The position numbers and the translations under genes were made by a program. From Microcystis aeruginosa NIES-4325 (GTDB lineage: Bacteria; Cyanobacteriota; Cyanobacteriia; Cyanobacteriales; Microcystaceae), in NCBI RefSeq assembly GCF_008974145.1, contig NZ_BJKP01000025.1:1-51737 (forward strand): a stretch of DNA of 51,737 nucleotides, written 5' to 3'. Of this stretch, positions 1 through 8,886 are shown in pieces. The notes under the pieces were generated by a model that saw only the letters and a list, made by a program, of their open reading frames with translations, made no database searches and was not told where the DNA came from. Within the stretch, counting starts at the first letter, position 1. Every line of letters starts with the position of its first letter.

Positions 1-2
1 CC

Positions 3-1535
3 TATCATCAAAAGTTCAAAGGTCAACAAGTAACAGGTATTACCTCAGCCGGATATACACCCAATGAACAACAACATGGCCAAGCGGTGATTCAATCAGA
101 TTTTCATGCTTTAGGACGAACTTTTGTACATTTATTAACCGGAAAACATCCTTTAGAAATTTATGATCCGATTAATGATGTTTTACCCTGGCGAGAAGAA
201 ACGGAAAATATTCACCCGTTATTGTTGGATTTTATTGATGAGTTAATGGGAAGATTACCCAGAAATAGGCCAGCTAATACTAGGGTTATTTTACAACGTT
301 TGGATGAGATTGAACGGCAATTAAAGTCACCTACTATAACTCCTAATAGACCATCTCCACCAGCACCAAATCCGCAGCCTGTTGTAACTCAAAAACAACC
401 GCCAGTTATTCCTAAGATTAATCCTTCTCCGCCGGTTTCACCCGCACCTGTACCCAAAAAAACACCAGCACAACCGGTTAAAAATAATAATCAGAGAAAT
501 GGATTAATAGCACTCAGTGGCGTTTTGTTATTAGGAGTAGGAATAACGCAAGGTTACGGTTATTTTAAAAGTCAAGAAGTAAATCCTCAAATTGCACCAA
601 TAAACTCACCCACCAATAAACTCACCACAAGAAAAAAAATTTCAGAACATAGTTTTCTCGATAAAACCCTAACTGGTCATTCTGACTCAGTTCAATCAGT
701 AGTATATAGTCCCGATGGCCGCTATTTAGCTAGTGGGAGTAATGACAAAACTATCAAAATTTGGGAAGTAGCAACGGGAAAACAATTGCATACCCTTACT
801 GGTCATTTTAGCTCGGTTTACTCAGTAGCAGATAGTCCTGATGGCCGCTATTTAGCTAGTGGGAGTTGGGACAAAACTATCAAAATTTGGGAGGTAGCAA
901 CGGGCAAACAATTGCGTACTCTTACTGGTCATTCTGGTAGTGTTTGGTCAGTAGCATATAGTCCCGATGGTCGCTATTTAGCTAGTGGGAGTGGTGACAA
1001 AACTATCAAAATTTGGGAAGTAGCAACGGGAAAACAATTGCGTACTCTTACTGGTCATTCTAACTGGGTTAGGTCAGTAGTATATAGTCCCGATGGCCGC
1101 TATTTAGCTAGTGGGAGTTGGGACAAAACTATCAAAATTTGGGAAGTAGCAACGGGAAAACAATTGCGTACTCTTACGGGTCATTCTAACTGGGTTAGGT
1201 CAGTAGCATATAGTCCCGATGGCCGCTATTTAGCTAGTGGGAGTTGGGACAAAACTATCAAAATTTGGGAGGTAGCAACGGGCAAACAATTGCGTACTCT
1301 TACTGGTCATTCTGGTAGTGTTTGGTCAGTGGCATATAGTCCCGATGGCCGCTATTTAGCTAGTGGGAATGGTGATAAAACTATCAAAATTTGGGAGGTA
1401 GCAACGGGAAAAGAATTGCGTACCCTTACTGGTCATTCTCATGTGGTTTTGTCAGTAGTATATAGTCCCGATGGCCGCTATTTAGCTAGTGGGAGTTGGG
1501 ACAAAACTATCAAAATTTGGCGGGTGGGACAGTAA
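3..1535 (+). CDS. Ser/Thr protein kinase with C-terminal WD40 propeller (5' end outside window)
   Basis: The frame is already open at base 3, so this is the 3' part of a larger gene; the GTG at 87 is only an internal codon. The first ~75 residues read as the end of a eukaryotic-type kinase C-lobe (SDFHALGRTFVHLLTGKHP). A Pro-rich linker follows, then one membrane segment (about residues 137-160 counted from 87), then seven WD40 repeats from base 672 to the end, each 42 residues with GH near the start and an IKIW-type end. Kinase-WD40 fusions are common in filamentous and colonial cyanobacteria; the expected topology is cytoplasmic kinase, membrane anchor, then propeller. The repeats are nearly identical at DNA level, with a strict 126-bp period. 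The catalytic lobe is not visible, so activity cannot be judged. Confidence 0.9.
   Translation, partial: YHQKFKGQQVTGITSAGYTPNEQQHGQAVIQSDFHALGRTFVHLLTGKHPLEIYDPINDVLPWREETENIHPLLLDFIDELMGRLPRNRPANTRVILQRLDEIERQLKSPTITPNRPSPPAPNPQPVVTQKQPPVIPKINPSPPVSPAPVPKKTPAQPVKNNNQRNGLIALSGVLLLGVGITQGYGYFKSQEVNPQIAPINSPTNKLTTRKKISEHSFLDKTLTGHSDSVQSVVYSPDGRYLASGSNDKTIKIWEVATGKQLHTLTGHFSSVYSVADSPDGRYLASGSWDKTIKIWEVATGKQLRTLTGHSGSVWSVAYSPDGRYLASGSGDKTIKIWEVATGKQLRTLTGHSNWVRSVVYSPDGRYLASGSWDKTIKIWEVATGKQLRTLTGHSNWVRSVAYSPDGRYLASGSWDKTIKIWEVATGKQLRTLTGHSGSVWSVAYSPDGRYLASGNGDKTIKIWEVATGKELRTLTGHSHVVLSVVYSPDGRYLASGSWDKTIKIWRVGQ
672..1535 (+). repeat. Seven 126-bp near-identical tandem repeats encoding WD40 blades
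   Basis: Repeat units begin at 672, 798, 924, 1050, 1176, 1302 and 1428, each at ACT-GGT-CAT (Thr-Gly-His). The last unit is shortened by the stop codon. Differences cluster in the few codons after GGTCAT and around the GSWDK/GSGDK/GSNDK position; the rest is almost invariant. This points to recent duplication or ongoing gene conversion. Confidence 0.95.
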
Positions 1536-1710
1536 ACTTGTGTTGGGGGTGACAGCAATAACTTTTGTCTATCAAAAATGAGCGACACTTGCGGGAAACT
1601 GCACCGATGTCTTTAAAAATATTGGGTTTTAGCTCAAATTATTGAATCGAGCAGTTTTCTCCTAAGTATTAAATCGCTCAACCCAACCGACAAGCTAGAG
1701 GGGATCGTAT

Positions 1711-2109
1711 CTACATCAACAAACTATAATCTACATGAAAGAAATGTCCTAATAATTTCGCCTGTTCTTGGGTAATTGACCCTTTTCCTTCAATTAAACT
1801 AGAGGCAATTTTGTCAGAGCCAAGGATTCTGGCTATGTCTTTCTTATTAACGCCTTGGTGTTCCATCAAAAACAATAACATAGAATGAGGTGTGGTTGAT
1901 TCCTGTAGATAAAAGCTTTTTTCAAAATTCTCAATTAAAAAAATTAGAAGCTCATAAAGTTCATCTTCTTCGGGAGTTCGCTGCTGACGGTGCATTAATT
2001 CTTCCACAATAGCCAAAGCTTTTTCATTTTCTGCCTCTGTTTTAATAACTTTAGGTAAATGGCGAGCTAGTAATTCTTTGTATTTTTCTGGATTAAAAGT
2101 AAGGGTCAT
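1711..2109 (-). CDS. HigA-family antitoxin-like HTH protein
   Basis: 132 residues from the ATG at 2109; a TTG three codons upstream is also possible. The N-terminal half is helical and acidic (NPEKYKELL, RTPEEDELYELL). The C-terminal half is an XRE/HigA-type helix-turn-helix with LLFLMEHQGVNKKDIARILG, then a recognition-helix region and the closing HFFHVDYSLLM. HigA proteins bind operator DNA and neutralise HigB mRNA endonucleases encoded just upstream. Here no HigB-like ORF is present: the upstream gene, 20 bp away, is a different small antitoxin-like protein. It may be an orphan antitoxin or a repressor. The family match is from recall of related cyanobacterial proteins. Confidence 0.75.
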   Translation of the reverse strand: MTLTFNPEKYKELLARHLPKVIKTEAENEKALAIVEELMHRQQRTPEEDELYELLIFLIENFEKSFYLQESTTPHSMLLFLMEHQGVNKKDIARILGSDKIASSLIEGKGSITQEQAKLLGHFFHVDYSLLM

Positions 2110-2129
2110 CGGTGTCAAGGAGATACATT

Positions 2130-2342
2130 TCAGGATTCGGATGCTTCCTCGGCTAAAGGTTTTAGAGACTGGCGGTACTCTTGACCAAACTGCATTGCCT
2201 CTTCGTAAACCGGATCGTCAGCAAAAGTGCCGACAATTTTTTCCCACCAGGGAGTTTCGCTGACAGTAGGTAGCAAACGCTTAAGCAGTGCTACTTCAGC
2301 TTCTAAAGTTGCTAGTCTTATCTCTAGATCAGTGCTTAACAT
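2130..2342 (-). CDS. Small coiled-coil antitoxin-like protein (VapB-partner type)
   Basis: 70 residues from the ATG at 2342. A GGAGG lies at 2354-2358, 11 bases upstream of this ATG; the ATG at 2351 would leave only 2 bases and is less likely. The N-terminus is a short heptad helix (LEIRLATLEAEVALLKRLL), followed by PWWEKIVGTFADDPVYEEAM and a basic end. Proteins of this layout usually precede a PIN-domain (VapC) toxin in cyanobacteria, which is my basis for calling it an antitoxin. No PIN gene follows; the next gene is a HigA-like protein in the same direction. The function is inferred from layout only. Confidence 0.6.
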   Translation of the reverse strand: MLSTDLEIRLATLEAEVALLKRLLPTVSETPWWEKIVGTFADDPVYEEAMQFGQEYRQSLKPLAEEASES

Positions 2343-2516
2343 GGTTGACATATCCTCCTATTCTGCTCTTGCTCGAAGGTTCGCTCTAAAACAAAATTTG
2401 TTTCAACGCCAGAAGCCATAAGATGAACTGATGAAACGTTTTCCATCGGTAATTCAGTTGCTTGTTATCGTCAGTTATTGACACTCCCGTCCGCTACTTT
2501 GTCCTTAGCTGCTATA

Positions 2517-3215
2517 TTAACTGGTTAAACCGTGTTTTAGGGCAAAACGTACCAATTCCGTGCGACTATTAGTACCAGTCTTGCTAAATAAGCGACTGAC
2601 GTATTTTTCTACGTTTCTGACGCTGGTTTCTAGACGACTGGCAATTTCTTTATTCATCAATCCCTCCGCTACTAAATCTAAAACACTTTGTTCCCGGGGG
2701 GTAAGGTCAATTTTAATCGGGGGGGGAGTAGTAGTAAAAGTGTTCTGCTGTCCCACCTGCTGTTTTAATTCCCGGATATCTCGGGCAATTTCTTCTAATC
2801 TAGCGTTTTCGCTGGTGGCTTGCAAGGATTGACGACGGCGCTCGATTAAAGACTTGATTAATGCTTCTAATTCTTCGGGATCGAAAGGCTTGGATAAATA
2901 AGCATCACAACCAGCATTATAACCCTGAATGCGATCGCTTGTCATCCCCCTAGCGGTGAGAAAAACCACGGGAATTGTCTGAAAACGAGCATCTTCGCGC
3001 AATTTCTTGAGAAACTGATAGCCATCCACCTGCGGCATCATAATATCAGAGATGACTAATTCCGGAATTTCTTGATTGAGTAAATCCCAGGCTTCGTTAG
3101 CATTACTAGCAGTTCTTACCTCGAAGTCATCCCCGTACTGTAGATATGCTTGCACAGATTCACGAACCCCCGGTTCGTCATCCACTAACAAAACTTTCGC
3201 AGGTGTGTCCATCAA
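2517..3215 (-). CDS. ycf29: NarL-type response regulator, Ycf29/Rre1-like
   Basis: 232 residues. The receiver domain (about 6-125) has the acidic pair DD at 12-13, phospho-acceptor Asp57 in SDIMMP, Thr87 and Lys109 in SKPF. A short coiled linker (about 130-155) leads to a LuxR-type HTH (about 170-230: TPREQSVLDLVAEGLMNKEI, then SVRNVEKYVSRLF). This matches the cyanobacterial and red-plastid Ycf29 family, related to Rre1, which takes part in stress and redox-linked transcription through a histidine kinase. No kinase gene is adjacent. M1 and M2 are both possible starts. The family call is firm; equivalence to Rre1 is less certain. Confidence 0.85.
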   Translation of the reverse strand: MMDTPAKVLLVDDEPGVRESVQAYLQYGDDFEVRTASNANEAWDLLNQEIPELVISDIMMPQVDGYQFLKKLREDARFQTIPVVFLTARGMTSDRIQGYNAGCDAYLSKPFDPEELEALIKSLIERRRQSLQATSENARLEEIARDIRELKQQVGQQNTFTTTPPPIKIDLTPREQSVLDLVAEGLMNKEIASRLETSVRNVEKYVSRLFSKTGTNSRTELVRFALKHGLTS

Positions 3216-3277
3216 TTTCTCGCAGCGATCGAATATTGTCCGAATCCTATCTTATCAGCTATCAGGAGCCGGTCGTC

Positions 3278-3449
3278 AGTAGTCAGGAGATAGGAGTCAA
3301 GAGTCAGGAGGCAGGAGATAGGAGTCAGTAGTCAGGAGATAGGAGTCAGGAGATAGGAGTTAGGAGATTGCTTTTATTTATTCTCCCCTCTCTACACCCT
3401 ACACCCCACACCCCACACCCTACACCCCATACCCCACACCCCACTCCCC
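3278..3449. repeat. Heptanucleotide (STRR-type) arrays AGGAGTC/AGGAGAT and ACACCCC
   Basis: From 3278 to 3368 there are 13 consecutive 7-mers, mostly AGGAGAT or AGGAGTC. From 3394 to 3449 there are 8 consecutive 7-mers, mostly ACACCCC or ACACCCT. Between them, 3362-3383 reads in reverse as the constant spacer also seen at 41266 and 47017. These are short tandemly repeated repetitive sequences typical of cyanobacteria and are not coding. Confidence 0.9.
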
Positions 3450-3557
3450 AGATCATCCTCAAGATAGTGACGGTGAGTTAAACTAGCAGATAGAACTAAA
3501 AAGTTACAAAAATCACACAATGATTTTATAATCCTTTCACCATTCTTAACAAATCCC

Positions 3558-5714
3558 GTGACCATTCTCTGCTGGCTCGATCACATTAGTGCTTCTGATC
3601 GCCCCCTGGTGGGGGAAAAAGCTTTTATTGCCAGTGAATTACACCAGCGAGGATACCCAATTATCAGGGGATTTGCCATTTTTAACCGCATTTTTGCGGA
3701 ATTTTTGGAAACTATCAATAATGCTGACTCGTTCCTGACTGATTTTCCGCAGTCTTCCCTCTATTTAGACGTAGATAACGCAAAAGCTCTGCAATTAGTT
3801 GCCAAAGAAAGTCGGCGCGCCATTTTACAAGCGCAAATTCCTCCTCTCTGGTTAGAAGAACTAGCGGCGGCCGTGGCACAATTATCCATGGCTACCCTAG
3901 TATGGCGCTTTTCCTTACCTGCTCATCTAGCTCGGCGAACTCTCGGTTTATTTTCCGCCCCCATCAGTGGAATTAAAACAGATAATCTAGAAAATGCCCT
4001 AAAACAAGCTTGGGCGGAGTTATTCACCGCCAGAAGTCTATTTTATTGGCGAAAAGTGGGAATTGGTTTAGAAAACATTCAATTATCTTTACTGGTACAA
4101 CCGTTATTACCAGCCAATTGTGCGGGAAATGTGCTGATTAATGAGGATAACTGGCAAATTCAGGCGGTTTGGGGATTAGGACACAGTTTAGCTAATGGAG
4201 AAGTGGCACCGGATACCTATATTATCGATCGCTCTGGTCAATTACGCAGTCGGCAATTAGGCAATAAATCCAGGGCTTATTATCTCAATAGTGACAGTAA
4301 TCTGCTTGCACCACAATTATTAGCGCCCAGTTTACAGGAAAGCTACTGTTTAGATAATTTCGCCCTCGATCGCCTTTGTCAACTGGTTCAATCTCTACTG
4401 GCGGAAAAACCCACTCTAACCAGCATAGAATGGCTGATGATGCTGGATGGTCAAATTTATATTCTTAACTGTCACAGTCAGGAAATCACCGCTACTACCT
4501 CCCATTATCCCTTAAGAGGATTAGGGGCATCCCCGGGGTTGGCATCGGGAGTGGCAAAAGTTATCGGCAATTTCGACTCCCCAGAGGCAAATTTTCAGGA
4601 TTGCATTCTGGTTACTACTAATTTACCTCCGAAAAAACTGCCCCATTTACGCCAAATTCGAGGAATGATCACGGAACAGGGGGGATTAACTAGCCATGGA
4701 GCCATTTTAGCCCGGGAATTAGCCATTCCTGCCGTTGTCGGGGTTAAAAATGCCACGGAAATTATCCGCTCAGGCGAGATAATTTTAGTAGATGGTACGA
4801 GGGGAATTATTTCTCTAGCATCTCAGGAAAAGATTTCCTTACCCCCTCCACCCCCCAGAGAAACCGACGGGACGGCAATTGCTACCCGTTTGATGGTTAA
4901 TCTCAGTCAAACTGAAAGTATTGTCGGAATCCAAGAACTGCCTATTGATGGGATCGGTTTATTGCGATCAGAATGGATGATTTTAGAGTTACTTTCTCAG
5001 CGTAATCTAGAAGAATGGTTAACACCAGAGCATCAAGAAGCATTGATCGAGAGATTAAGTGATTTAATCGCACAATTTGCCCTTAGTATCCAACCTAAGC
5101 CTTTATTTTATCGTTCTTTTGATGCTCAACATTCGGCTAAAGACAGTCGGGGAACCCATGGTTATATTTTAGATCCGACTCTATTCGATCTAGAATTGCA
5201 AGCTTTACGACGGGTACAAACCACCGGCGCCAGCAATATTAATTTACTGCTTCCCTTTGTCCGCGGGGTTGAAGAATTTATTTTTTGCCGGCAACGGGTA
5301 CAGTCGGCTTTACTCACTCAAGTCCCTTCTTTCCAATTGGGGATAATGGTGGAAGTACCGGGGGTAATCTTTCAATTGAGGGATTATGTGCAAGCAGGGG
5401 TACAGTTAATCGCTATTGGTACTAATGATTTAACTCAATTACTTTTAGGCAGCGATCGAGAACATTTCTCAGAATATTTTAACGCCCGTCATCCCGCAGT
5501 CAGGGCAGCTTTAAAACAAATTATCACTCAAGCAAAAGTTTTACAGATTCCCTGTTCCATTTGCGGCATGGCCATCGTCCAGTATCCTGAACTTATCGAT
5601 GATCTGATTGCTTGGGGTGTGACTTCTCTTTCGGTGGATAGGGAAGCAGTTTTAGCCACTAGAGAGGCAATTGTTCGCGCCGAAAGAAGGTTTTTATTGG
5701 AAAATGGCAGATAA
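3558..5714 (+). CDS. PEP-synthase-like protein with degenerate ATP-grasp domain
   Basis: 718 residues with a GTG start; PEP synthases are usually about 800. The C-terminal half is well preserved: phosphohistidine domain with LTSHGAILARE (His380), then a PEP/pyruvate barrel with GIGLLRSEW, MVEVPG, GTNDLTQLLLGSDRE and Cys669 in CSICGMA. The N-terminal half aligns only loosely with the ATP-grasp domain. The VRSSA..ED....SFAGQ(Y/Q)-type nucleotide loop is missing, although the later stretch around VWGLGHSLANGEVAPD is kept. It may bind PEP or phosphorylate a partner without using ATP itself. It converges with the PlsY-dikinase gene 82 bp away, which has the opposite set of domains. True ppsA is probably elsewhere in the genome. 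Confidence 0.8.
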   Translation: MTILCWLDHISASDRPLVGEKAFIASELHQRGYPIIRGFAIFNRIFAEFLETINNADSFLTDFPQSSLYLDVDNAKALQLVAKESRRAILQAQIPPLWLEELAAAVAQLSMATLVWRFSLPAHLARRTLGLFSAPISGIKTDNLENALKQAWAELFTARSLFYWRKVGIGLENIQLSLLVQPLLPANCAGNVLINEDNWQIQAVWGLGHSLANGEVAPDTYIIDRSGQLRSRQLGNKSRAYYLNSDSNLLAPQLLAPSLQESYCLDNFALDRLCQLVQSLLAEKPTLTSIEWLMMLDGQIYILNCHSQEITATTSHYPLRGLGASPGLASGVAKVIGNFDSPEANFQDCILVTTNLPPKKLPHLRQIRGMITEQGGLTSHGAILARELAIPAVVGVKNATEIIRSGEIILVDGTRGIISLASQEKISLPPPPPRETDGTAIATRLMVNLSQTESIVGIQELPIDGIGLLRSEWMILELLSQRNLEEWLTPEHQEALIERLSDLIAQFALSIQPKPLFYRSFDAQHSAKDSRGTHGYILDPTLFDLELQALRRVQTTGASNINLLLPFVRGVEEFIFCRQRVQSALLTQVPSFQLGIMVEVPGVIFQLRDYVQAGVQLIAIGTNDLTQLLLGSDREHFSEYFNARHPAVRAALKQIITQAKVLQIPCSICGMAIVQYPELIDDLIAWGVTSLSVDREAVLATREAIVRAERRFLLENGR

Positions 5715-5796
5715 CCTCGGCAAAAGGGATGTTAGGAGTTGGCTGTTGGGGAAGATGTTAAGTACCCCAGATAGGGAACAGCTTGTCCCCTAATGC

Positions 5797-8547
5797 CTAG
5801 AGAATTTCAATAATTCCTTGACTACCATCGAGACGAATTAATTGACCATCTTTTAACAATTTCATGGCATGATGCACATCCATAACCGCTGGAATTCCGT
5901 ATTCTCTGGCAATAATAGCACCATGGGATAATTGTCCTCCCACCTCGGCAATAATGCCCACAGCCCGGGATAATAAAGGGGACCATCCTGAGTCAGTATA
6001 GGGAATAACGAGAATAGTATTAGGGGCAATTTCTAGATTTTGTAAGGTTGGCATAATTTTGACTCGTCCCTCCACTGTCCCCCCACTGGCGGCAATTCCC
6101 TGTAAGCGTTTTTTTGCAGTTAAATTTGAAACTAAAAATTCTTTTTTCGGTGGTTGTCCATAAACGATATAGGGAATATCGGTTAATTGATAGTTTTCTT
6201 GGAATTGTTGGCGACGCTGATGGATAATCTGATTAAGATTGGCGATTTTATTATTCTGACCTAACTGGGTAACTTCTGAGTAATTTAGATAAAATATATC
6301 TCCCGTCTCCGATAATATTTGCTGCTGTAACCAGAGGGTTTCCAAAGCGAGAAAATGCCAGCGTAGGTGAGCTAAAAGACGGGAGTAAATTTCAGTTACC
6401 TGGTTTTTGATATTTAATCTTTTTTGGACAGTATGGGAAGATTTAACTTTTTTATGGCTATTATTACCCGGACTATCTAAGGGGAGTTGTAGCAGCTCTT
6501 GGGGATTTTCTCGCCATCTCGGTATGGAAATATCAGTCCCCACTTCGCTTAAATAACCGTAGGTTTCTAACCAGAGGGAAAAAGCTGAGTCAAAATCTCG
6601 ATCAAGCGTATTTTTTCTCAGTTCAGATAGCGATCGCATTGAGGCTATTTCTGGTGCTTGGGAGTTATCTAATTTCTCAAAAGGTACTCGCGAAATACTG
6701 CGACGCAAAGCGAAGCTAAGAGGGGCAAGAATACTATAATAGGTAGCTTTTTTTAAGACGGTTAAAATTTCTTCAATTTGCCCTAAAATCTCCCCAGAAG
6801 ATAAAGCTTCTAGGGAAGTAGCGTTAATTTTTTCGAGCGTCGGGATAAAATAGGTTTTTTGATCTTGGCTAAAGTCTTTTTCTAACTGTAATTCCCGTCC
6901 TAAAAGTTTTAATAAACCAGGGGAATTAGCCAAGGTTGTCGTTAACGGTGGTTTGGTAAACTTTGCCCCTTTGGTCAGGAATTCTAAGCTTTCTGGAGGT
7001 AATCCCATGCGAAGGAAAATTGTTCCTAACAAAGAAGCATTAAAATAGGCTCTTTGATAGTGTAAAGTCGCTGTTTCATTGAAGTCCAAATCAATAGCTT
7101 TTTTGTCTAAAACTAACTGGAAAATATCTCCCCAAACTCCACAGGTTAAAGGACGATTAATCGACCAAGGCAAAGGACGAATCACTCCAGGTATAACTTC
7201 CGCAGCGATTTTTCTTGTCCAAATTGGCTGTAAATTAGTGATAGGACGGCACTGTAATAACCATAATTTTTGTCCGTCATGAGTCCATTCTATATCTTGG
7301 GGAATGCCATGATCAAGGGTTTCTAATTGCCGACAAAGATTAGCTACCTGTTGAATAATAGCCGGGGGAATATCTCCCTCTCCGATGATGATATTTTCTT
7401 CTAAATTAACTCGATAACTTTCGGGGGTGATTCTTCCCGATACAACTCTGGTGGCATCTCCGGGTAAAGCTTCAATAACCACATCTAAACTGAGAGGATT
7501 AATCGGATCACGACTGAAGGCAACTCCCGAAAAAACTCCTCGAATTTGTTCTTGAATTAACACAGCCATGGCCGTGTTTTCTTGACCTCGATCAAGTCGA
7601 TAATTAACAGCATTAGGATTATTATAGGAGGTTTGGCAACTTAAAATCGCCGCCGCTAAATTTTCTCGATCGACAACGTTAAGAATTGTAGTATATTGTC
7701 CGGCAGATGAAGCGGTTTCACTATCTTCTCCAATAGCGGAAGAGCGCACGACTAAGGGATGATTGATATCAGGATTAAGGGATTCTATCAACGGTTGTGG
7801 ATCATCCCCCGGTGGTAAAATCCAACCCCTAGGAATGGGATAACCAGCACGCTTAAGATAGGCTAGAGTGGCGGCTTTTTGTCCCACTTTTACAGTTGCC
7901 AGATTGTCATCAAGAGTTTGGATCGATCGATCTCCACGAAAAAAACGAAACATAGTTTTTGATTCATTGTTAACACTTGCTTCGGGTAAGTCTAAATCGT
8001 CGGCTATTTTTTGAAAAATTGCCCCTAATAGACAGGCTAAAGCAATGGCAGTTATAATATAACCTGAATCGTGGGGACGGCGCAAGGTGAGAATTAAAGC
8101 TAATAAAAATAATCCTACCAATCTACCCGTAGATTTTTCTCGAAAAATAGTAAAGCTAATCCCACTAATAATTGAGGTGAGAAAAACAGCGACAAAATCG
8201 TGAACCATTAATCCCCAGAAAACGTTAGTAGTTCCCGCACCTTTTCCTAACCAATAGCGCCCCATGACTAAGGCAATTAAAGCTAATAATTCCCAAGTGG
8301 ATCCGGTGGGAAAAAAGCAACGGGTTAGGAGAATAACGATAATTCCCTTGGCTGCTTCCGAAATTACCGCCAAAATTCCTACTAATTTACCGCCATGGTA
8401 AAAAGCGGCAGTTACACCGATATTACCAGTGCCTAATTGGGATAATTTACGTCCAGTTACGAGATAATTTATCCAATCGATCAGAGGCAATCCCCCGATT
8501 ATAGGACAGACTAAAAAAATAAATAGGGATCCCAAAATTTCTGTCAT
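5797..8547 (-). CDS. PlsY-like acyltransferase fused to an ATP-grasp/phosphohistidine dikinase
   Basis: 916 residues from the ATG at 8547. The frame stays open to a GTG at 8625, but the extra 26 residues precede the membrane domain and look untranslated. Residues ~1-185 are a multi-spanning PlsY (glycerol-3-phosphate acyltransferase) domain with diverged motifs GTGNIGVT and LGKGAGTT. Residues ~205-440 form a PPDK/PEPS-type ATP-grasp domain with VGQKAATL, PLVVRSSAIGEDSETASSAG, VLIQEQIRGVFSGVAFSRDP and DIEWTHDG. A helical middle region follows, then a mobile phosphohistidine domain with GGQLSHGAIIAREYGIPAV (His875). There is no PEP barrel, so the dikinase part has the three-domain layout of rifampin phosphotransferase. 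The acceptor is unknown; the fusion suggests a membrane-lipid or glycerol-phosphate-related substrate (inference). Confidence 0.85.
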   Translation of the reverse strand: MTEILGSLFIFLVCPIIGGLPLIDWINYLVTGRKLSQLGTGNIGVTAAFYHGGKLVGILAVISEAAKGIIVILLTRCFFPTGSTWELLALIALVMGRYWLGKGAGTTNVFWGLMVHDFVAVFLTSIISGISFTIFREKSTGRLVGLFLLALILTLRRPHDSGYIITAIALACLLGAIFQKIADDLDLPEASVNNESKTMFRFFRGDRSIQTLDDNLATVKVGQKAATLAYLKRAGYPIPRGWILPPGDDPQPLIESLNPDINHPLVVRSSAIGEDSETASSAGQYTTILNVVDRENLAAAILSCQTSYNNPNAVNYRLDRGQENTAMAVLIQEQIRGVFSGVAFSRDPINPLSLDVVIEALPGDATRVVSGRITPESYRVNLEENIIIGEGDIPPAIIQQVANLCRQLETLDHGIPQDIEWTHDGQKLWLLQCRPITNLQPIWTRKIAAEVIPGVIRPLPWSINRPLTCGVWGDIFQLVLDKKAIDLDFNETATLHYQRAYFNASLLGTIFLRMGLPPESLEFLTKGAKFTKPPLTTTLANSPGLLKLLGRELQLEKDFSQDQKTYFIPTLEKINATSLEALSSGEILGQIEEILTVLKKATYYSILAPLSFALRRSISRVPFEKLDNSQAPEIASMRSLSELRKNTLDRDFDSAFSLWLETYGYLSEVGTDISIPRWRENPQELLQLPLDSPGNNSHKKVKSSHTVQKRLNIKNQVTEIYSRLLAHLRWHFLALETLWLQQQILSETGDIFYLNYSEVTQLGQNNKIANLNQIIHQRRQQFQENYQLTDIPYIVYGQPPKKEFLVSNLTAKKRLQGIAASGGTVEGRVKIMPTLQNLEIAPNTILVIPYTDSGWSPLLSRAVGIIAEVGGQLSHGAIIAREYGIPAVMDVHHAMKLLKDGQLIRLDGSQGIIEIL

Positions 8548-8703
8548 TATATTTTCTGGATATAAAAAATAGTTACTTCTCGGTGGAGTCCTGTCAGGTA
8601 TCGGGATTAGAATAATTCGGACCACACTCCCTTAAATCTTATATAGTATTTTAGCTCTACCAACCCACGACATTATTTATTTTAAATTTTACTTTATAAA
8701 TAC

Positions 8704-8886
8704 TTACAGCTTTTCTCGGAAAGATGAGGTATAATGACAACAGTGATTGCAGCAATTACGGGTGTCTTTCTTGGAGACTGACCTAAAAGCTTCTTCGGGA
8801 GCCTTGTTTAAATCTGGATAATTTTTCGGTTGTAATTTTACCAAGATAGACTTGGCTTTTGGGCAAAAGTTTTCAATAGTTTTCAA
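8704..8886 (-). pseudogene. Remnant of an IS630-family transposase (C-terminal end)
   Basis: About 60 codons reading IENFCPKAKSIL, then NYPDLNKAPEEAFRSVS and a Cys/His-rich end. This resembles the C-terminus of cyanobacterial IS630 transposases (IENFWSKVKSIL-type followed by a Cys/His tail). Nothing upstream on this strand continues the transposase, and no intact terminal repeats were recognised. I read it as a decayed insertion. The identification rests on motif memory; the only alternative is a chance ORF. Confidence 0.55.

Noticed and set aside
87-89. GTG at 87 as the start of the WD40 protein
   Set aside because: The same frame is open to base 3 and encodes kinase-like sequence, so the true start is outside the window.
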